DNA from: a virus
Direction: 5' to 3' (one strand)
IMG/VR virus record: IMGVR_UViG_3300027668_000061
Coordinates: 1-30,928 of that record
DNA length: 30,928 nucleotides
The notes beneath the pieces are model-generated. The model was not told the origin of the DNA and searched no databases. It was given only the letters and a program-made list of their open reading frames with translations. Shown here one piece after another: positions 21,923-29,600 of this stretch; within the stretch, counting starts at the first letter, position 1, and the number at the start of each line of letters is the position of its first letter. Both the position numbers and the translations under genes were made by a program.

Positions 21923-22330
21923 TTAGTTTTGTGATTTTACTACTGCACCCGTTAAAGTGATTGAACCGCTATAAGTTACCGCTGATTCCATTTCTGCGCT
22001 CATTTCTACGCTTGAAAGAAAACCTTCTGCCGTATATATTGCGTCTCCCGTTTCTGCCGTTCCAAAAACACAAGTTAATGAAGTTCTTGCTAATAAAAAA
22101 TCCGCCATTTGAACCGCGTTCGATGCATCATCGTAAGCAATTAAGCCTTCAAATGATACCTCACCCCCTTTAACACCGCCGATAAACTCAGAAAATCCGT
22201 TAGAATCTTTTGTAGTCGCTTCGGGTGTGTCCATTGATAATGATAGTGAGCAAGACGTTGTGTGTCCTACGGTTACGGTTTCAACTTTTAAAAGTAAGTT
22301 CGTTCCGTTAAATACTCCGGTTGTAGCCAT
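21923..22330 (-). CDS. Major tail tube protein, TP901-1 type
   Basis: 135 aa, all-beta: 'GVFNGTNLLLKVETVTVGHT' (5-24), 'SLSLSMDTPEATTKDSNGFS' (28-47), 'GGVKGGEVSFEGLIAYDD', and the terminal 'SAVTYSGSITLTGAV'. This is the pattern of TP901-1-like tail tube subunits that polymerise into the tail. It follows the endolysin and precedes the chaperones. Its own terminator and a TATATTTAC box 33-41 bases before the ATG suggest it is transcribed as a single strong unit. Confidence 0.88.
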   Translation of the reverse strand: MATTGVFNGTNLLLKVETVTVGHTTSCSLSLSMDTPEATTKDSNGFSEFIGGVKGGEVSFEGLIAYDDASNAVQMADFLLARTSLTCVFGTAETGDAIYTAEGFLSSVEMSAEMESAVTYSGSITLTGAVVKSQN

Positions 22331-22362
22331 TTTATTTAAATTTTAATGTTATTTAATTTTTT

Positions 22363-22371
22363 GTAAATATA
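22363..22371 (-). promoter_or_regulatory. Candidate -7 box, TATATTTAC, before tail tube gene
   Basis: Box followed by AAAAAATTAAAT, 33 bases before the tail tube ATG in a 64-bp gap made almost only of A and T. An inverted pair TTTGTAAA / TTTACAAA spans 22361-22402. The composition makes chance likely; the same TATATTTACAAAAA word precedes the protease gene. Confidence 0.3.
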
Positions 22372-22394
22372 CTAATTATTTATTTATTTAATTT

Positions 22395-22832
22395 TTACAA
22401 ATTACTTAGATATTTATATTCTTTTTGAACGTCAAAAGACGGACACGCTTTATTAGAATATTCGTTATGACCTTGAATTTTAGAATTAGGATATTTAATT
22501 AATAAATCTTTTAACAAGCAATCTAAAGAAATTATTTGCTCCGGTGTCCTCGTATCTTCTGCGGGAAATTTTTTCCTTTTGTTCTTTATATTAGAAACCC
22601 CGCCAACGTATGAAATACCGATTGAATTTTTATTCTGTCCTTTTGTATGCGCTCCAATTCTTTTCTCGGGCCTACCTTCTATAATAGAACCGTCTAAATA
22701 AATTAACCAATGATAACCGATATCGGACCAACCTCGACCATCTACGTGCCATCTACGAATTTCGTCAACATCATAATGTTTACCTTTAGATGTTGCGGTA
22801 CAATGAATAATTATTTTATTTATTTTTCTCAC
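22395..22832 (-). CDS. Endolysin: N-acetylmuramoyl-L-alanine amidase, T7 lysozyme type
   Basis: 145 aa, one Amidase_2 domain that cuts the MurNAc-L-Ala bond of peptidoglycan at lysis. 'IIIHCTATS' gives zinc ligand His10; 'HNEYSNKACPSFD' gives His122 and Cys130 with catalytic Lys128; Tyr40 in 'DIGYHWLIY' corresponds to T7 Tyr46. H122, K128 and C130 share the spacing of T7 lysozyme. The start codon is GTG at 22832, overlapping the membrane-protein gene before it by 17 bases, so translation is probably coupled. No signal peptide, so a holin is needed for release. Confidence 0.93.
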   Translation of the reverse strand: MRKINKIIIHCTATSKGKHYDVDEIRRWHVDGRGWSDIGYHWLIYLDGSIIEGRPEKRIGAHTKGQNKNSIGISYVGGVSNIKNKRKKFPAEDTRTPEQIISLDCLLKDLLIKYPNSKIQGHNEYSNKACPSFDVQKEYKYLSNL

Positions 22833-22980
22833 TTCTTTTTGCCATTAAGTACCATTTATGAATCGTGTATAAAAGTACTGTAAGCGTTAAAATAATTTTT
22901 AAACCGATTTCAATTGCTGAAAAGTTTAAAGCCATGGCGATACCATTTAAACCATATATTTTCAAATCAAGTAACTTCAT
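22816..22980 (-). CDS. Small single-TM lysis-cassette protein (holin or spanin candidate)
   Basis: 54 aa with one hydrophobic segment, about residues 24-45 ('IEIGLKIILTLTVLLYTIHK'), and a basic C-terminus (MAKRSEKNK). Its ATG overlaps the stop of the 110-aa gene (TAATG) and its own end overlaps the GTG of the endolysin, so it is translationally tied to it. Position and topology suggest a lysis role; the classical 3TM-type holin lies at 26730, so this could be an antiholin or a spanin-like protein. No lipobox cysteine is present. Confidence 0.7.
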   Translation of the reverse strand: MKLLDLKIYGLNGIAMALNFSAIEIGLKIILTLTVLLYTIHKWYLMAKRSEKNK

Positions 22981-23312
22981 TAGAATTTATATTCTTGGTA
23001 GTCTAATCCCATAAATTGGTGTACTCCTTCGCCCGTTGGTATATCTACCGATAGAGTCCCCCATCCCGTCGGGTCTGTATCTAAGCCGTACCAAACCGCA
23101 TCAACACAATATTTTTTAGATAAAACTGCGGGATGTTCTTTGCCCTCATCATCAATATAAGCCTCTTCTAAAATGATATGCCCTAATTCTACGATAGCAA
23201 ATTTGAACTTAGGGATTTTTCGCCCTTCGTTATCTTCTGTAAAAAGAGCGTTGTACTTAGTATCAAACGTTTTTTTGCTTGTAAACTCGTATTTTGCAAT
23301 GTTAAATTTCAT
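22980..23312 (-). CDS. Hypothetical protein between fibre and lysis genes
   Basis: 110 aa, soluble, alpha/beta: 'MKFNIAKYEFTSKKTFDTKY' (1-20), 'FKFAIVELGHIIL' and 'CVDAVWYGLDTDPTGWGTLS'. No known domain recognised. It lies 11 bases after the LamG protein and overlaps the small TM gene at TAATG. Similar proteins occur beside tail fibre and lysis genes of Bacteroidota phages. It may be a tail accessory or fibre chaperone; that is only context. Confidence 0.72.
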   Translation of the reverse strand: MKFNIAKYEFTSKKTFDTKYNALFTEDNEGRKIPKFKFAIVELGHIILEEAYIDDEGKEHPAVLSKKYCVDAVWYGLDTDPTGWGTLSVDIPTGEGVHQFMGLDYQEYKF

Positions 23313-23323
23313 AATTTTATATA

Positions 23324-25021
23324 TTATATTGTTGTTAATGCTATTAATTCTGAATTTGTTAAAAGGGTATTAAAAAGTTTAAATTCTCTCATAATACCTT
23401 TACCACCATAGGCATTATATGCTGAGGCCGTATCCATTAATCTAACCCCATCAGCTAATCCAATAGGTAAAGTAAATGTTGCGGTATTTGTGTTTTCTAA
23501 AACTCCATTTACATAAATTTTTAAATCACCACTTTTATAGCTTAAAGCTATTTTTACTCTAACACCTAAAGCAAAATTTTGAGTAGATACACTATAAAAA
23601 GTACCACTTGCAAAAACACCGGCAACGTATGCGTTAGATAGTTGTTTAATTATAACGAGAGTTGATACAGTTGAATTATGACTGATAATATTTGTTGTTG
23701 TTTCTATTAAACCATTTATTCCATTGCCCAAAGGCGTATAATCAACAAAAAGAACTCCTTCCGTTAAACTTACTTGTTTTGATAAATTTTGTGAATTAGT
23801 TTCGCCTAACCTTGTAACTCCCGCCGATTCGCCATAATTAGGGATGTAACTTGTACTATAAGGTTTTTGTTCTAATTGTGCGCCGAATATGTAAACTCCC
23901 GAAGTTCCGTTTCCCGTGTATGAGTCAGAACCATTCGCATCAGCTAAGTAAACCCTTGAAAGGTATGATGTTCCGTTTGTAGTACCCGTAATAGAGCATC
24001 TATACCATCCGTCAGAAATTAACTCTATTTTTGCAGTACCCGAACCTATCGTCCCAACTACTCCATTTTTAACATCAAACCAAACATTTGCTTGTCCACT
24101 TCCTACTCCCGCATTTTCTAAACGCATTTTAATAAAATCTCTACCATCTGCTTTCGCTAAAAGACTAAAAGTGTGAGCTACTCCGCTTACAGTAGTTTCT
24201 TGAGATCTTATTGTATGAACTGAATTAGAACTGTTTTCAACCAACTTAAAAGCACCTAAAGGAGTATTTGCACTTGGCGAGGCGAAACCTTGTACTTCTT
24301 TTACTGAAACGTTGTCGATTTCGTAATCACTACCGTTATTATTTGCAGAAATAATACCTATTGACAAATAGGTGCTTTCAGCATAAATATTACCTATATA
24401 TGTTGTTGTTGATGAAGTAGGTGTTAAATTAAAACTTTCTGAACTTGAAGAATTTGAAGTAAATCCACCAATTTGAACAGGTGTTGCTGTGCCTGTATTT
24501 AACCTTACTGTTAGTGAAATTAAATACGTTTTCCCTATCGTTAATTTATTAGGTAATTTAACTTGTTGATTTCCTGTTGTAAAATTAATAAACATTTTAT
24601 TCGAAACTGTCGAGTTAATATTAAAAGTTGGTGTACCAATTCCTTGAATCCAATTATTAGCACCACTCATATCACTATCAGTACCTGTAATCAATTCACT
24701 TCCCGCAGTACTCGGGTCTCCTTCAATACTCGCACCGCTTTTTGTCCAATAACTTTGACCAAACGCTTCTGAATATTGTATTAAGTTTGTAGACTGAGGC
24801 TCTGTTAACAAAGCACCTTTAGTATTCCCTAAATAATCCACTCTTGCAATTCCGTTTTCTACCTTTTCAATTAATCCCGCTTTATTTATTCTTGTAGCGG
24901 TTGATGCTCTTGAAGTCGTAAAAGGTAAAGGTTTAAAGTTTGCATTCTCATCATTATAAGCAAGAATAGAATCCTTTTTTGCCGCCCAATTTCCTGAACC
25001 AAATTTTACTGTGTTTGCCAT
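23324..25021 (-). CDS. LamG-domain fibre/receptor-binding protein, long paralogue
   Basis: 565 aa. Residues 1-100 form a phage spike/fibre N-terminal module with 'FTTSRASTATRINKAGLIEK' (34-53), 'RVDYLG', 'LLTEPQSTNLIQYSEAFGQS'. Two carbohydrate-binding-like beta-sandwich regions follow (about 105-240 and 250-400; both end with 'SYL' or 'DNVSVKE'-type strands). The C-terminal ~150 residues are a LamG/concanavalin-like domain with 'IYVNGVLENTNTATF' and 'MREFKLFNTLLTNSELIAL'. Its N- and C-terminal modules match those of the gene just before it, from which it is separated by 1 base. Probably binds host surface glycans. Confidence 0.83.
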   Translation of the reverse strand: MANTVKFGSGNWAAKKDSILAYNDENANFKPLPFTTSRASTATRINKAGLIEKVENGIARVDYLGNTKGALLTEPQSTNLIQYSEAFGQSYWTKSGASIEGDPSTAGSELITGTDSDMSGANNWIQGIGTPTFNINSTVSNKMFINFTTGNQQVKLPNKLTIGKTYLISLTVRLNTGTATPVQIGGFTSNSSSSESFNLTPTSSTTTYIGNIYAESTYLSIGIISANNNGSDYEIDNVSVKEVQGFASPSANTPLGAFKLVENSSNSVHTIRSQETTVSGVAHTFSLLAKADGRDFIKMRLENAGVGSGQANVWFDVKNGVVGTIGSGTAKIELISDGWYRCSITGTTNGTSYLSRVYLADANGSDSYTGNGTSGVYIFGAQLEQKPYSTSYIPNYGESAGVTRLGETNSQNLSKQVSLTEGVLFVDYTPLGNGINGLIETTTNIISHNSTVSTLVIIKQLSNAYVAGVFASGTFYSVSTQNFALGVRVKIALSYKSGDLKIYVNGVLENTNTATFTLPIGLADGVRLMDTASAYNAYGGKGIMREFKLFNTLLTNSELIALTTI

Positions 25022-25022
25022 A

Positions 25023-26201
25023 TTAGTATATTGTATAATTAAAGTTTAACGCCATAGCGTTGAATGTGGTAAAACTACTTAACGTCTCTAATTCTAAATC
25101 TGTTAAAGCGGTGTTGTAAACTCTTAAATCTTTTATTTTTCCTAAAAATGGAAACTCACCACCACCATAACTTGCGTTTATTTGATTAAGTCCCGAAAGA
25201 GATATTGCATTCGTATTTACTGCAACTTTCAAACCATTTACCCATAAAGCAATATCATTTGATTTATATTTTATAATTAATTTATTAAAGTTTGCTTGCT
25301 CTAAAAAAGACATTCCATAATTTAAAATTTTTACTCCCGACGAACTAAATATATCAACTACAATGCCCGAGTTTGCATAATACATACTTACCGCGTTACT
25401 GTTTGAGCCATTACTTAAACTCCATATACTCGACCCCGTTTGCCCTTGGTTTAATCTTGAAATTTCAAGATAAAAAACACCCTCTGAATTGTTTATATAA
25501 GCGTCAACCCCCGTTTTAAAGGCTGTTTCTGCATTTCGTGTTACACTTGTTCCCGTAGTTTTTATGTAAGATGTTGGATACGAGCCTTGTTCTACTTGCC
25601 ATCCCCATACTAAAACTTCATCCCCTACAACTGCGGGGTCGGGTATTTCTAATCCCGTATTTAAAGAACCACTTGTCATTATTGCAGTATGTTCAAACCT
25701 TGTCCATTCAGATGTAATACTAAATCTATCTGATGAATTTCCCCCTAATACAACTCTTAATTTTTTACCTATCGAACTACCAATACCTTTTACATAAATT
25801 GAGGCAGTATAACTACCCGCAGAAAATGATACAGCTTGATAAAAAAACGGGTCAGAAGTTGTTGCGGTTAATTTAGTTGCGTTTTGAGTGCCATCAGGAC
25901 TAATTGAAAAATTATCTAAAAATGTTCCATTCTTTGTCGGTGATAGGGATATTGCTTGAGAGTTTAATATAAAATTAGATCTCTGAGGCTCTAAAAGTAA
26001 ACTCGGACAAGTACTATCTAAATAATCTAAACGTGGAAAATTCGATTGTACGTTAGAAATTAAACCGCTTTTATCGACTCTCGTTGCAACGCTTCCACGT
26101 GAAAACTGTAAATCTGCGTCCCCGTTTGTAGGTAAAACAGAATATATTTTTTCCAATCCGTAACCCGAAGGTATCATTGCAATTGTTGGTTGTGTAGGCA
26201 T
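25023..26201 (-). CDS. LamG-domain fibre/receptor-binding protein, short paralogue
   Basis: 392 aa with the same layout as its neighbour but only one middle beta-sandwich: N-terminal module 'LQFSRGSVATRVDKSGLISN' (32-51), 'RLDYLDST', 'LLLEPQRSNFILNSQA'; a carbohydrate-binding-like region at ~90-230 ending 'VWGWQVEQGSYPTSYIKTTG'; and a LamG domain (~240-380) with 'ALWVNGLKVAVNTNAISL' and 'KIKDLRVYNTALTDLELETL'. The two may be duplicates that diverged to recognise different receptors or to occupy different places on the virion. Confidence 0.83.
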   Translation of the reverse strand: MPTQPTIAMIPSGYGLEKIYSVLPTNGDADLQFSRGSVATRVDKSGLISNVQSNFPRLDYLDSTCPSLLLEPQRSNFILNSQAISLSPTKNGTFLDNFSISPDGTQNATKLTATTSDPFFYQAVSFSAGSYTASIYVKGIGSSIGKKLRVVLGGNSSDRFSITSEWTRFEHTAIMTSGSLNTGLEIPDPAVVGDEVLVWGWQVEQGSYPTSYIKTTGTSVTRNAETAFKTGVDAYINNSEGVFYLEISRLNQGQTGSSIWSLSNGSNSNAVSMYYANSGIVVDIFSSSGVKILNYGMSFLEQANFNKLIIKYKSNDIALWVNGLKVAVNTNAISLSGLNQINASYGGGEFPFLGKIKDLRVYNTALTDLELETLSSFTTFNAMALNFNYTIY

Positions 26202-26228
26202 ATTATTTTTTTATTTTATATTTTAATT

Positions 26229-26375
26229 CTAAAACGAAAGTCGTGTTTGTAAACATTCTATTGATTCAACAATTCCGCCGGCCGCTTTAACTCTAATAAC
26301 ATAATTTCTTACGATTAAAGACAAAAAAAAGGTTCCTAATTGATTAATATGTATTCTTAAACCTAATCCAATCAT
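26229..26375 (-). CDS. 48-aa small protein before the fibres
   Basis: ATG at 26375, stop at 26229: 'MIGLGLRIHINQLGTFFLSL' then 'RNYVIRVKAAGGIVESIECL'. The ending 'RVKAAGGIVES..CLQ' is a pattern I associate with short ORFs before tail fibre genes in Bacteroidota phages. It starts 6 bases after the 90-aa gene and its coding sense is supported by an undisturbed frame and normal local codon use. Function unknown. Confidence 0.65.
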   Translation of the reverse strand: MIGLGLRIHINQLGTFFLSLIVRNYVIRVKAAGGIVESIECLQTRLSF

Positions 26376-26381
26376 AATTTT

Positions 26382-26654
26382 TTATCTTAAATAAGCAACT
26401 ATTTTTCCCGCCGCAATACTTACGTCATCAAAACTTCCGTAAATAACACCGCCCGCAACTAAAGTTAATGAAGTAATTGAAGTATCACCCCCAACCGTAT
26501 CAATATCACAACTAATTGTTGAATTTTCAATCGCTTGAATTGCGCAAAAATTTTCTCCGGTAACTGAAGTTGAACCGGCACTTATAATTCTTAAACCCTT
26601 GTCGCCAAATGATAGTTTTTGAAATTCGCTTGTACTATATAAATTTGAACTCAT
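26382..26654 (-). CDS. Small structural/decoration-like protein
   Basis: 90 aa, beta-rich, Ser/Thr-rich: 'GDKGLRIISAGSTSVTGENF' (17-36), 'CAIQAIENSTISCD', 'ITSLTLVAGGVIYGSF', 'VSIAAGKIVAYLR'. This is a common phage small beta-protein pattern found near fibres and heads and often called a head fibre or decoration protein. Adjacent genes are a holin and fibres. Two TATTTTTG boxes (26674-26681 and 26682-26689) stand 20-35 bases before the ATG. Confidence 0.7.
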   Translation of the reverse strand: MSSNLYSTSEFQKLSFGDKGLRIISAGSTSVTGENFCAIQAIENSTISCDIDTVGGDTSITSLTLVAGGVIYGSFDDVSIAAGKIVAYLR

Positions 26655-26673
26655 AATAATTTTTTATTTATCA

Positions 26674-26689
26674 CAAAAATACAAAAATA
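26674..26689 (-). promoter_or_regulatory. Candidate promoter: two adjacent TATTTTTG boxes
   Basis: CAAAAATA occurs twice back to back on the plus strand, giving two TAnnTTTG boxes on the minus strand 20-35 bases before the ATG at 26654 in the 75-bp gap after the holin gene. No TTG at -33. Confidence 0.3.
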
Positions 26690-26729
26690 TAAGTAATTAA
26701 AAATTTAACCTAAAACTTTTAGAATAGTT

Positions 26730-27215
26730 TTATTTTTTCCAACTTTTTACAATCTTTTCAGCCGAACGAGCGCCAAAATAACCGCCATAAACTAAAAGTA
26801 ATAACGAACTTAGTAAATCAATCCATTTATCGCTGATTTTAAAGCCATTTAAAGAACTATCTAATACAATATAGATAAATAGGGTTAGGGTTAAAAATGC
26901 TAACGTTAGGGGCCTGATATTTTGCGTTAAAAAACTGTCTGTTTTATTATCTGACTCCCAACGTTTAGTTACTTCATTCATTTCAATCAAATCGAATTCT
27001 AATTCTTTTAACAAAAGTTCTTTATCTTTTGGCTCAATATTATCATCGTTTTTTATTTTATTCGCTAATAATTTTAAGGAATCAATACCGGTAACATTTC
27101 CGGCAATTGTAAGAATTTCCGGCGCAATGTTTTTCCCTTGTTTAAATAACCACCTCAAAGCATCACCAACGCGAGTTGTGCCGTTTCTATCTTTGTATGA
27201 TTTTTTATTTGACAT
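26730..27215 (-). CDS. Holin, 3TM_holin family
   Basis: 161 aa. The N-terminal half is soluble and charged (helical, with a Lys/Glu-rich segment 70-105), followed by two hydrophobic segments, 'IRPLTLAFLTLTLFIYIVLD' (about 115-134) and 'DLLSSLLLLVYGGYFGARSA' (about 141-160), and a basic end 'KIVKSWKK'. This order is typical of 3TM_holin-type proteins of Bacteroidota phages, which open the inner membrane so the amidase at 22395 can reach peptidoglycan. It is 4 kb away from the amidase, with fibres between. Confidence 0.82.
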   Translation of the reverse strand: MSNKKSYKDRNGTTRVGDALRWLFKQGKNIAPEILTIAGNVTGIDSLKLLANKIKNDDNIEPKDKELLLKELEFDLIEMNEVTKRWESDNKTDSFLTQNIRPLTLAFLTLTLFIYIVLDSSLNGFKISDKWIDLLSSLLLLVYGGYFGARSAEKIVKSWKK

Positions 27216-27223
27216 ATTTTTTT

Positions 27224-27667
27224 TTATGTAACTATTTGCTCAATTTTATTTGATATTTCTATAATGGCCCTAAAATATGTATAATCACTTAAATCATCTT
27301 CAATATATTTAACTCCTTTATTTACAGAAGTATATACTTTGAAACCGTTTGCGCTTAAATTAACATAACCACTTGAACGGGTTCTTATTAAATTTAAACA
27401 TTGCGAAACCATTAAATTAACATCTAACTCGCCACCGTCATCTGAATAAAACCGGGTTACACATTCAATTCGTGTAATTGTTTCCGTCATGAAAGAAGTT
27501 TGATTTTGTATATCTTCATCTGTCGAAACACTATAAACCCTAATTAACGGATACGTTGCACTTGTTGGAATTCTACCATAAATCGGAACTATGGACCCGT
27601 TTAAAGTAATTGCATTATTTAATTTTGCAATAATTCCGCGCCTCAAAAAATGTATCGCTTCTAACAT
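27224..27667 (-). CDS. Tail completion/terminator protein (DUF3168-like)
   Basis: 147 aa alpha/beta protein with 'GSIVPIYGRIPTSATYPLIR' (24-43), 'ETITRIECVTRFYSDDGGEL' and a C-terminal strand pair 'VKYIEDDLSDYTYFRAIIEI'. The pattern and its place directly after the HK97 gp10-like gene (2-bp gap) match the DUF3168/gp17-type tail terminators that cap the tail and join it to the head connector. Confidence 0.8.
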   Translation of the reverse strand: MLEAIHFLRRGIIAKLNNAITLNGSIVPIYGRIPTSATYPLIRVYSVSTDEDIQNQTSFMTETITRIECVTRFYSDDGGELDVNLMVSQCLNLIRTRSSGYVNLSANGFKVYTSVNKGVKYIEDDLSDYTYFRAIIEISNKIEQIVT

Positions 27668-27669
27668 AT

Positions 27670-28104
27670 TTATTTTCCTTTATTTAATTTTGTTTTTAAC
27701 CGTATCATTAAATCCCTTAAACCCTCACGCGCTGAACTAAAGAAAAAAGGCCTTGGCGGTAAATTAACTTCTTTTATCCCTTGACCCCTAAATTGTTCGG
27801 CATAACTTGACGGAATGCCAAGTTCTAACATATCATCTAACTTGACTAATCCACCGGTCCCAAATTCAACATAAGGAGCATATTTTGCGCCCGCGATTAC
27901 TTCAACCGTTTTTCCTTTTACTTCGGCCCTTATGGATTGCTTTAACGTTCCTTTATCAACCGGCGCCGCTTGTTTTGCTTTTCTTGAAATATCTAAACCG
28001 GTTCTACCTAATTCTACCGAAAGAGTTTTTGAATCAAAACGACGTAAATAATTTAACTTTTTATTTAAGCTATTTAAATCGGATTGATTTATTTTAACAC
28101 CCAT
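27670..28104 (-). CDS. HK97 gp10-like head-tail protein
   Basis: 144 aa. 'LDISRKAKQAAPVDKGTLKQ' (37-56), 'EVIAGAKYAPYVEFGTG' (69-85) and 'LPPRPFFFSSAREGLRDL' (118-135) are the family hallmarks. Proteins of this kind act in head-tail connection or tail completion. It starts immediately after the head-tail joining gene and is cotranscribed with it. Confidence 0.92.
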   Translation of the reverse strand: MGVKINQSDLNSLNKKLNYLRRFDSKTLSVELGRTGLDISRKAKQAAPVDKGTLKQSIRAEVKGKTVEVIAGAKYAPYVEFGTGGLVKLDDMLELGIPSSYAEQFRGQGIKEVNLPPRPFFFSSAREGLRDLMIRLKTKLNKGK

Positions 28105-28431
28105 TTAATTAGATTTTGTGGCCGTTAATTTTGTTAAATAATCCAAATCAAATTGATACTTTTCGTTTATTCTATATTTTTGAGTTCCGTTTTGTACAAT
28201 AAAAATATCACCTATTAAAATCAAATCCGCCGTCTTCTTACGCATTAATACTTCAACTTGAATCTCATGTTCACGTTTACCAAACTTTTCGTTAATTTCG
28301 CCGCTAATTTGCTTTAAATCACACCAAACCGTTGCAACATCTGACAAAGTAGAAGTAAACCCCCCAAAATTGTCGGCCGTTTTTACCAAACGTTTAATAA
28401 TAATCTTTGAATTTAGTTTTCCGCTTTGCAT
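28105..28431 (-). CDS. Head-tail joining protein (SPP1 gp16/HK97 gp7-type)
   Basis: 108 aa: 'LNSKIIIKRLVKTADNFGGF' (6-25), 'VATVWCDLKQISGEINEKFG' and 'RKKTADLILIGDIFIVQNGT'. This is the phage head-tail adaptor pattern (beta-barrel with a Trp strand 'VWCDLKQISG'). Its ATG overlaps the stop of the gp6-like gene by one base (TAATG). It forms a ring below the connector. Confidence 0.9.
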   Translation of the reverse strand: MQSGKLNSKIIIKRLVKTADNFGGFTSTLSDVATVWCDLKQISGEINEKFGKREHEIQVEVLMRKKTADLILIGDIFIVQNGTQKYRINEKYQFDLDYLTKLTATKSN

Positions 28432-28949
28432 TATAAAAACATTGCTTTATAAGAAGTTAAAATCTTTTTTGTTGACGTTGGTATTTCTTCAACCGAACCC
28501 GAATCACTTGTATCATAGTCGGCGCGATTGTCGTAATACGTTGATATTAATTGCAATATCGCTTGTTTGATTAATGAATCATTTAATCCGCTTGTTATAT
28601 AATTAATTTTAACCCGGTCCGCTGAACCGCCGTCTAATTCAATTGTTTCATTATCTAATCCTAAAATCTCAAAATCAGTAGTGGCAATTAAATTAACTGT
28701 TATAGCAACTATACTTGACACCGGCCCAAAAGGTAAATCAAAAAGTCCGTTTGTAGAATCTAAATAATACGTTCTATCTTTTGAAACAATATCGCGCGAA
28801 ATATAGTTTTCACACCAAATTCGTGCTTGCGTAATCATTAACGCAATTAAATTATCATCCGAACTTGTATCTATTCGAACGTAATCTTTAACCTCTTGAA
28901 CCGTTATTATTTCGCTTCCTATTGTTGAATTAATTTTTATTTGGCGCAT
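28431..28949 (-). CDS. gp6-like head-tail connector protein
   Basis: 172 aa: 'EIITVQEVKDYVRIDTSSDD' (13-32), 'NLIALMITQARIWCENYISR', then 'LDSTNGLFDLPFGPVSSIVA' and the C-terminal 'IKQAILQLISTYYDNRADYD'. This is the HK97 gp6 connector family that docks under the portal. Its start overlaps the 70-aa gene by 20 bases. Confidence 0.92.
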   Translation of the reverse strand: MRQIKINSTIGSEIITVQEVKDYVRIDTSSDDNLIALMITQARIWCENYISRDIVSKDRTYYLDSTNGLFDLPFGPVSSIVAITVNLIATTDFEILGLDNETIELDGGSADRVKINYITSGLNDSLIKQAILQLISTYYDNRADYDTSDSGSVEEIPTSTKKILTSYKAMFL

Positions 28950-29142
28950 TATCTTTTGTTTCTATGTATTCAACTTTTAATTCTTTGGTTTCAAACTTTG
29001 CTTTGTTATTCTTTTTAGTGACTTTAGATGCAAGGCCCTTTTTTATCCAAACGATTGCGATATTTTCAGGCAAATCTATACTATCACCCTCATTGTATCG
29101 CTTTCCATTTCTTAAAATTGACTGCTTAATTTTTAAATTCAT
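28930..29142 (-). CDS. Small phage protein preceding the connector genes
   Basis: 70 aa: a compact beta-type start ('SILRNGKRYNEGDSIDLPEN', 8-27, then 'IAIVWIKKGLASKV') resembling the small YqbF/DUF7210-type domain found before head-tail connector genes, with a charged tail. It follows a strong terminator (29164-29201) and a TATCTTTAC box (29164-29156), so it probably opens the connector-tail transcript. Role unknown. Confidence 0.72.
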   Translation of the reverse strand: MNLKIKQSILRNGKRYNEGDSIDLPENIAIVWIKKGLASKVTKKNNKAKFETKELKVEYIETKDNAPNKN

Positions 29143-29155
29143 AATATAAATTTTT

Positions 29156-29164
29156 GTAAAGATA
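29156..29164 (-). promoter_or_regulatory. Candidate promoter box TATCTTTAC for the connector operon
   Basis: TAnnTTT box 14 bases before the ATG at 29142, abutting the terminator at 29164-29201. Same TATnTTTACAAAAATTT word as before the protease. The position makes sense for restarting transcription of the connector genes; -33 not seen. Confidence 0.35.
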
Positions 29165-29201
29165 AAAAAAAAGCACCACTAATAAATTAGCGGCACTTTT
29201 T
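29164..29201 (-). terminator. Strong rho-independent terminator before the connector operon
   Basis: On the minus strand a 16-bp stem (29201-29186 with 29183-29168) forms with three G-U pairs and a tiny loop; the core is GTGCCGCTAAT / ATTAGTGGTGC. T residues run to nine. It lies 23 bases after the stop of the gene at 29225. Confidence 0.88.
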
Positions 29202-29224
29202 AAACAAAAACAAATATGAAAACA

Positions 29225-29587
29225 TTATAACATCGCAAAGTTATTAAAATTTTTTGAATAAATCCCGCCTTTATTAATAACCATCGTTTTATTTAAATTT
29301 TCATTTTTAAAAATATAAAATCCATTATGATATTGAACCCAAACCGCGAAAAAATCGACATCTTCTTTTTTATAAGCATTTCTATTTGAATCTAATAAAT
29401 AACATCGGGCCTTGTCTTTACCCGTTGAAATTGCTTTAATTTGTATTTTTTTTAGAACTTTTTTTGTTTCAATAATACAATCATAAGGAGACGAATGTAT
29501 TAAAGGAAACGAAACATTAATTCCGTATTCCATTGCCATAACTGCAAACTTATACTCCGCTAAACAACCGAATAAATTAACATTCAT
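29225..29587 (-). CDS. PD-(D/E)XK endonuclease-like protein
   Basis: 120 aa. 'FGCLAEYKFAVMAMEYGINV' (6-25, Glu11), 'LIHSSPYDCIIETKK' (29-43, Asp36) and 'IQIKAISTGK' (48-57, Gln49-x-Lys51) give the E...D...QxK signature of the PDDEXK_5-like nucleases that include resolvase-like and intron-associated enzymes. It is flanked by terminators on both sides (29164-29201 and 29601-29635) and has a TAGTTTTAC box 4-12 bases before its ATG, so it is a single-gene unit and looks like a mobile accessory gene (moron). Substrate unknown. Confidence 0.78.
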   Translation of the reverse strand: MNVNLFGCLAEYKFAVMAMEYGINVSFPLIHSSPYDCIIETKKVLKKIQIKAISTGKDKARCYLLDSNRNAYKKEDVDFFAVWVQYHNGFYIFKNENLNKTMVINKGGIYSKNFNNFAML

Positions 29588-29590
29588 ATT

Positions 29591-29599
29591 GTAAAACTA
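29591..29599 (-). promoter_or_regulatory. Candidate -7 box, TAGTTTTAC
   Basis: TAnnTTT box between the terminator at 29601-29635 and the ATG at 29587. A transcript would be nearly leaderless. No -33 TTG, as that position lies in the terminator. Confidence 0.3.
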
Positions 29600-29600
29600 C

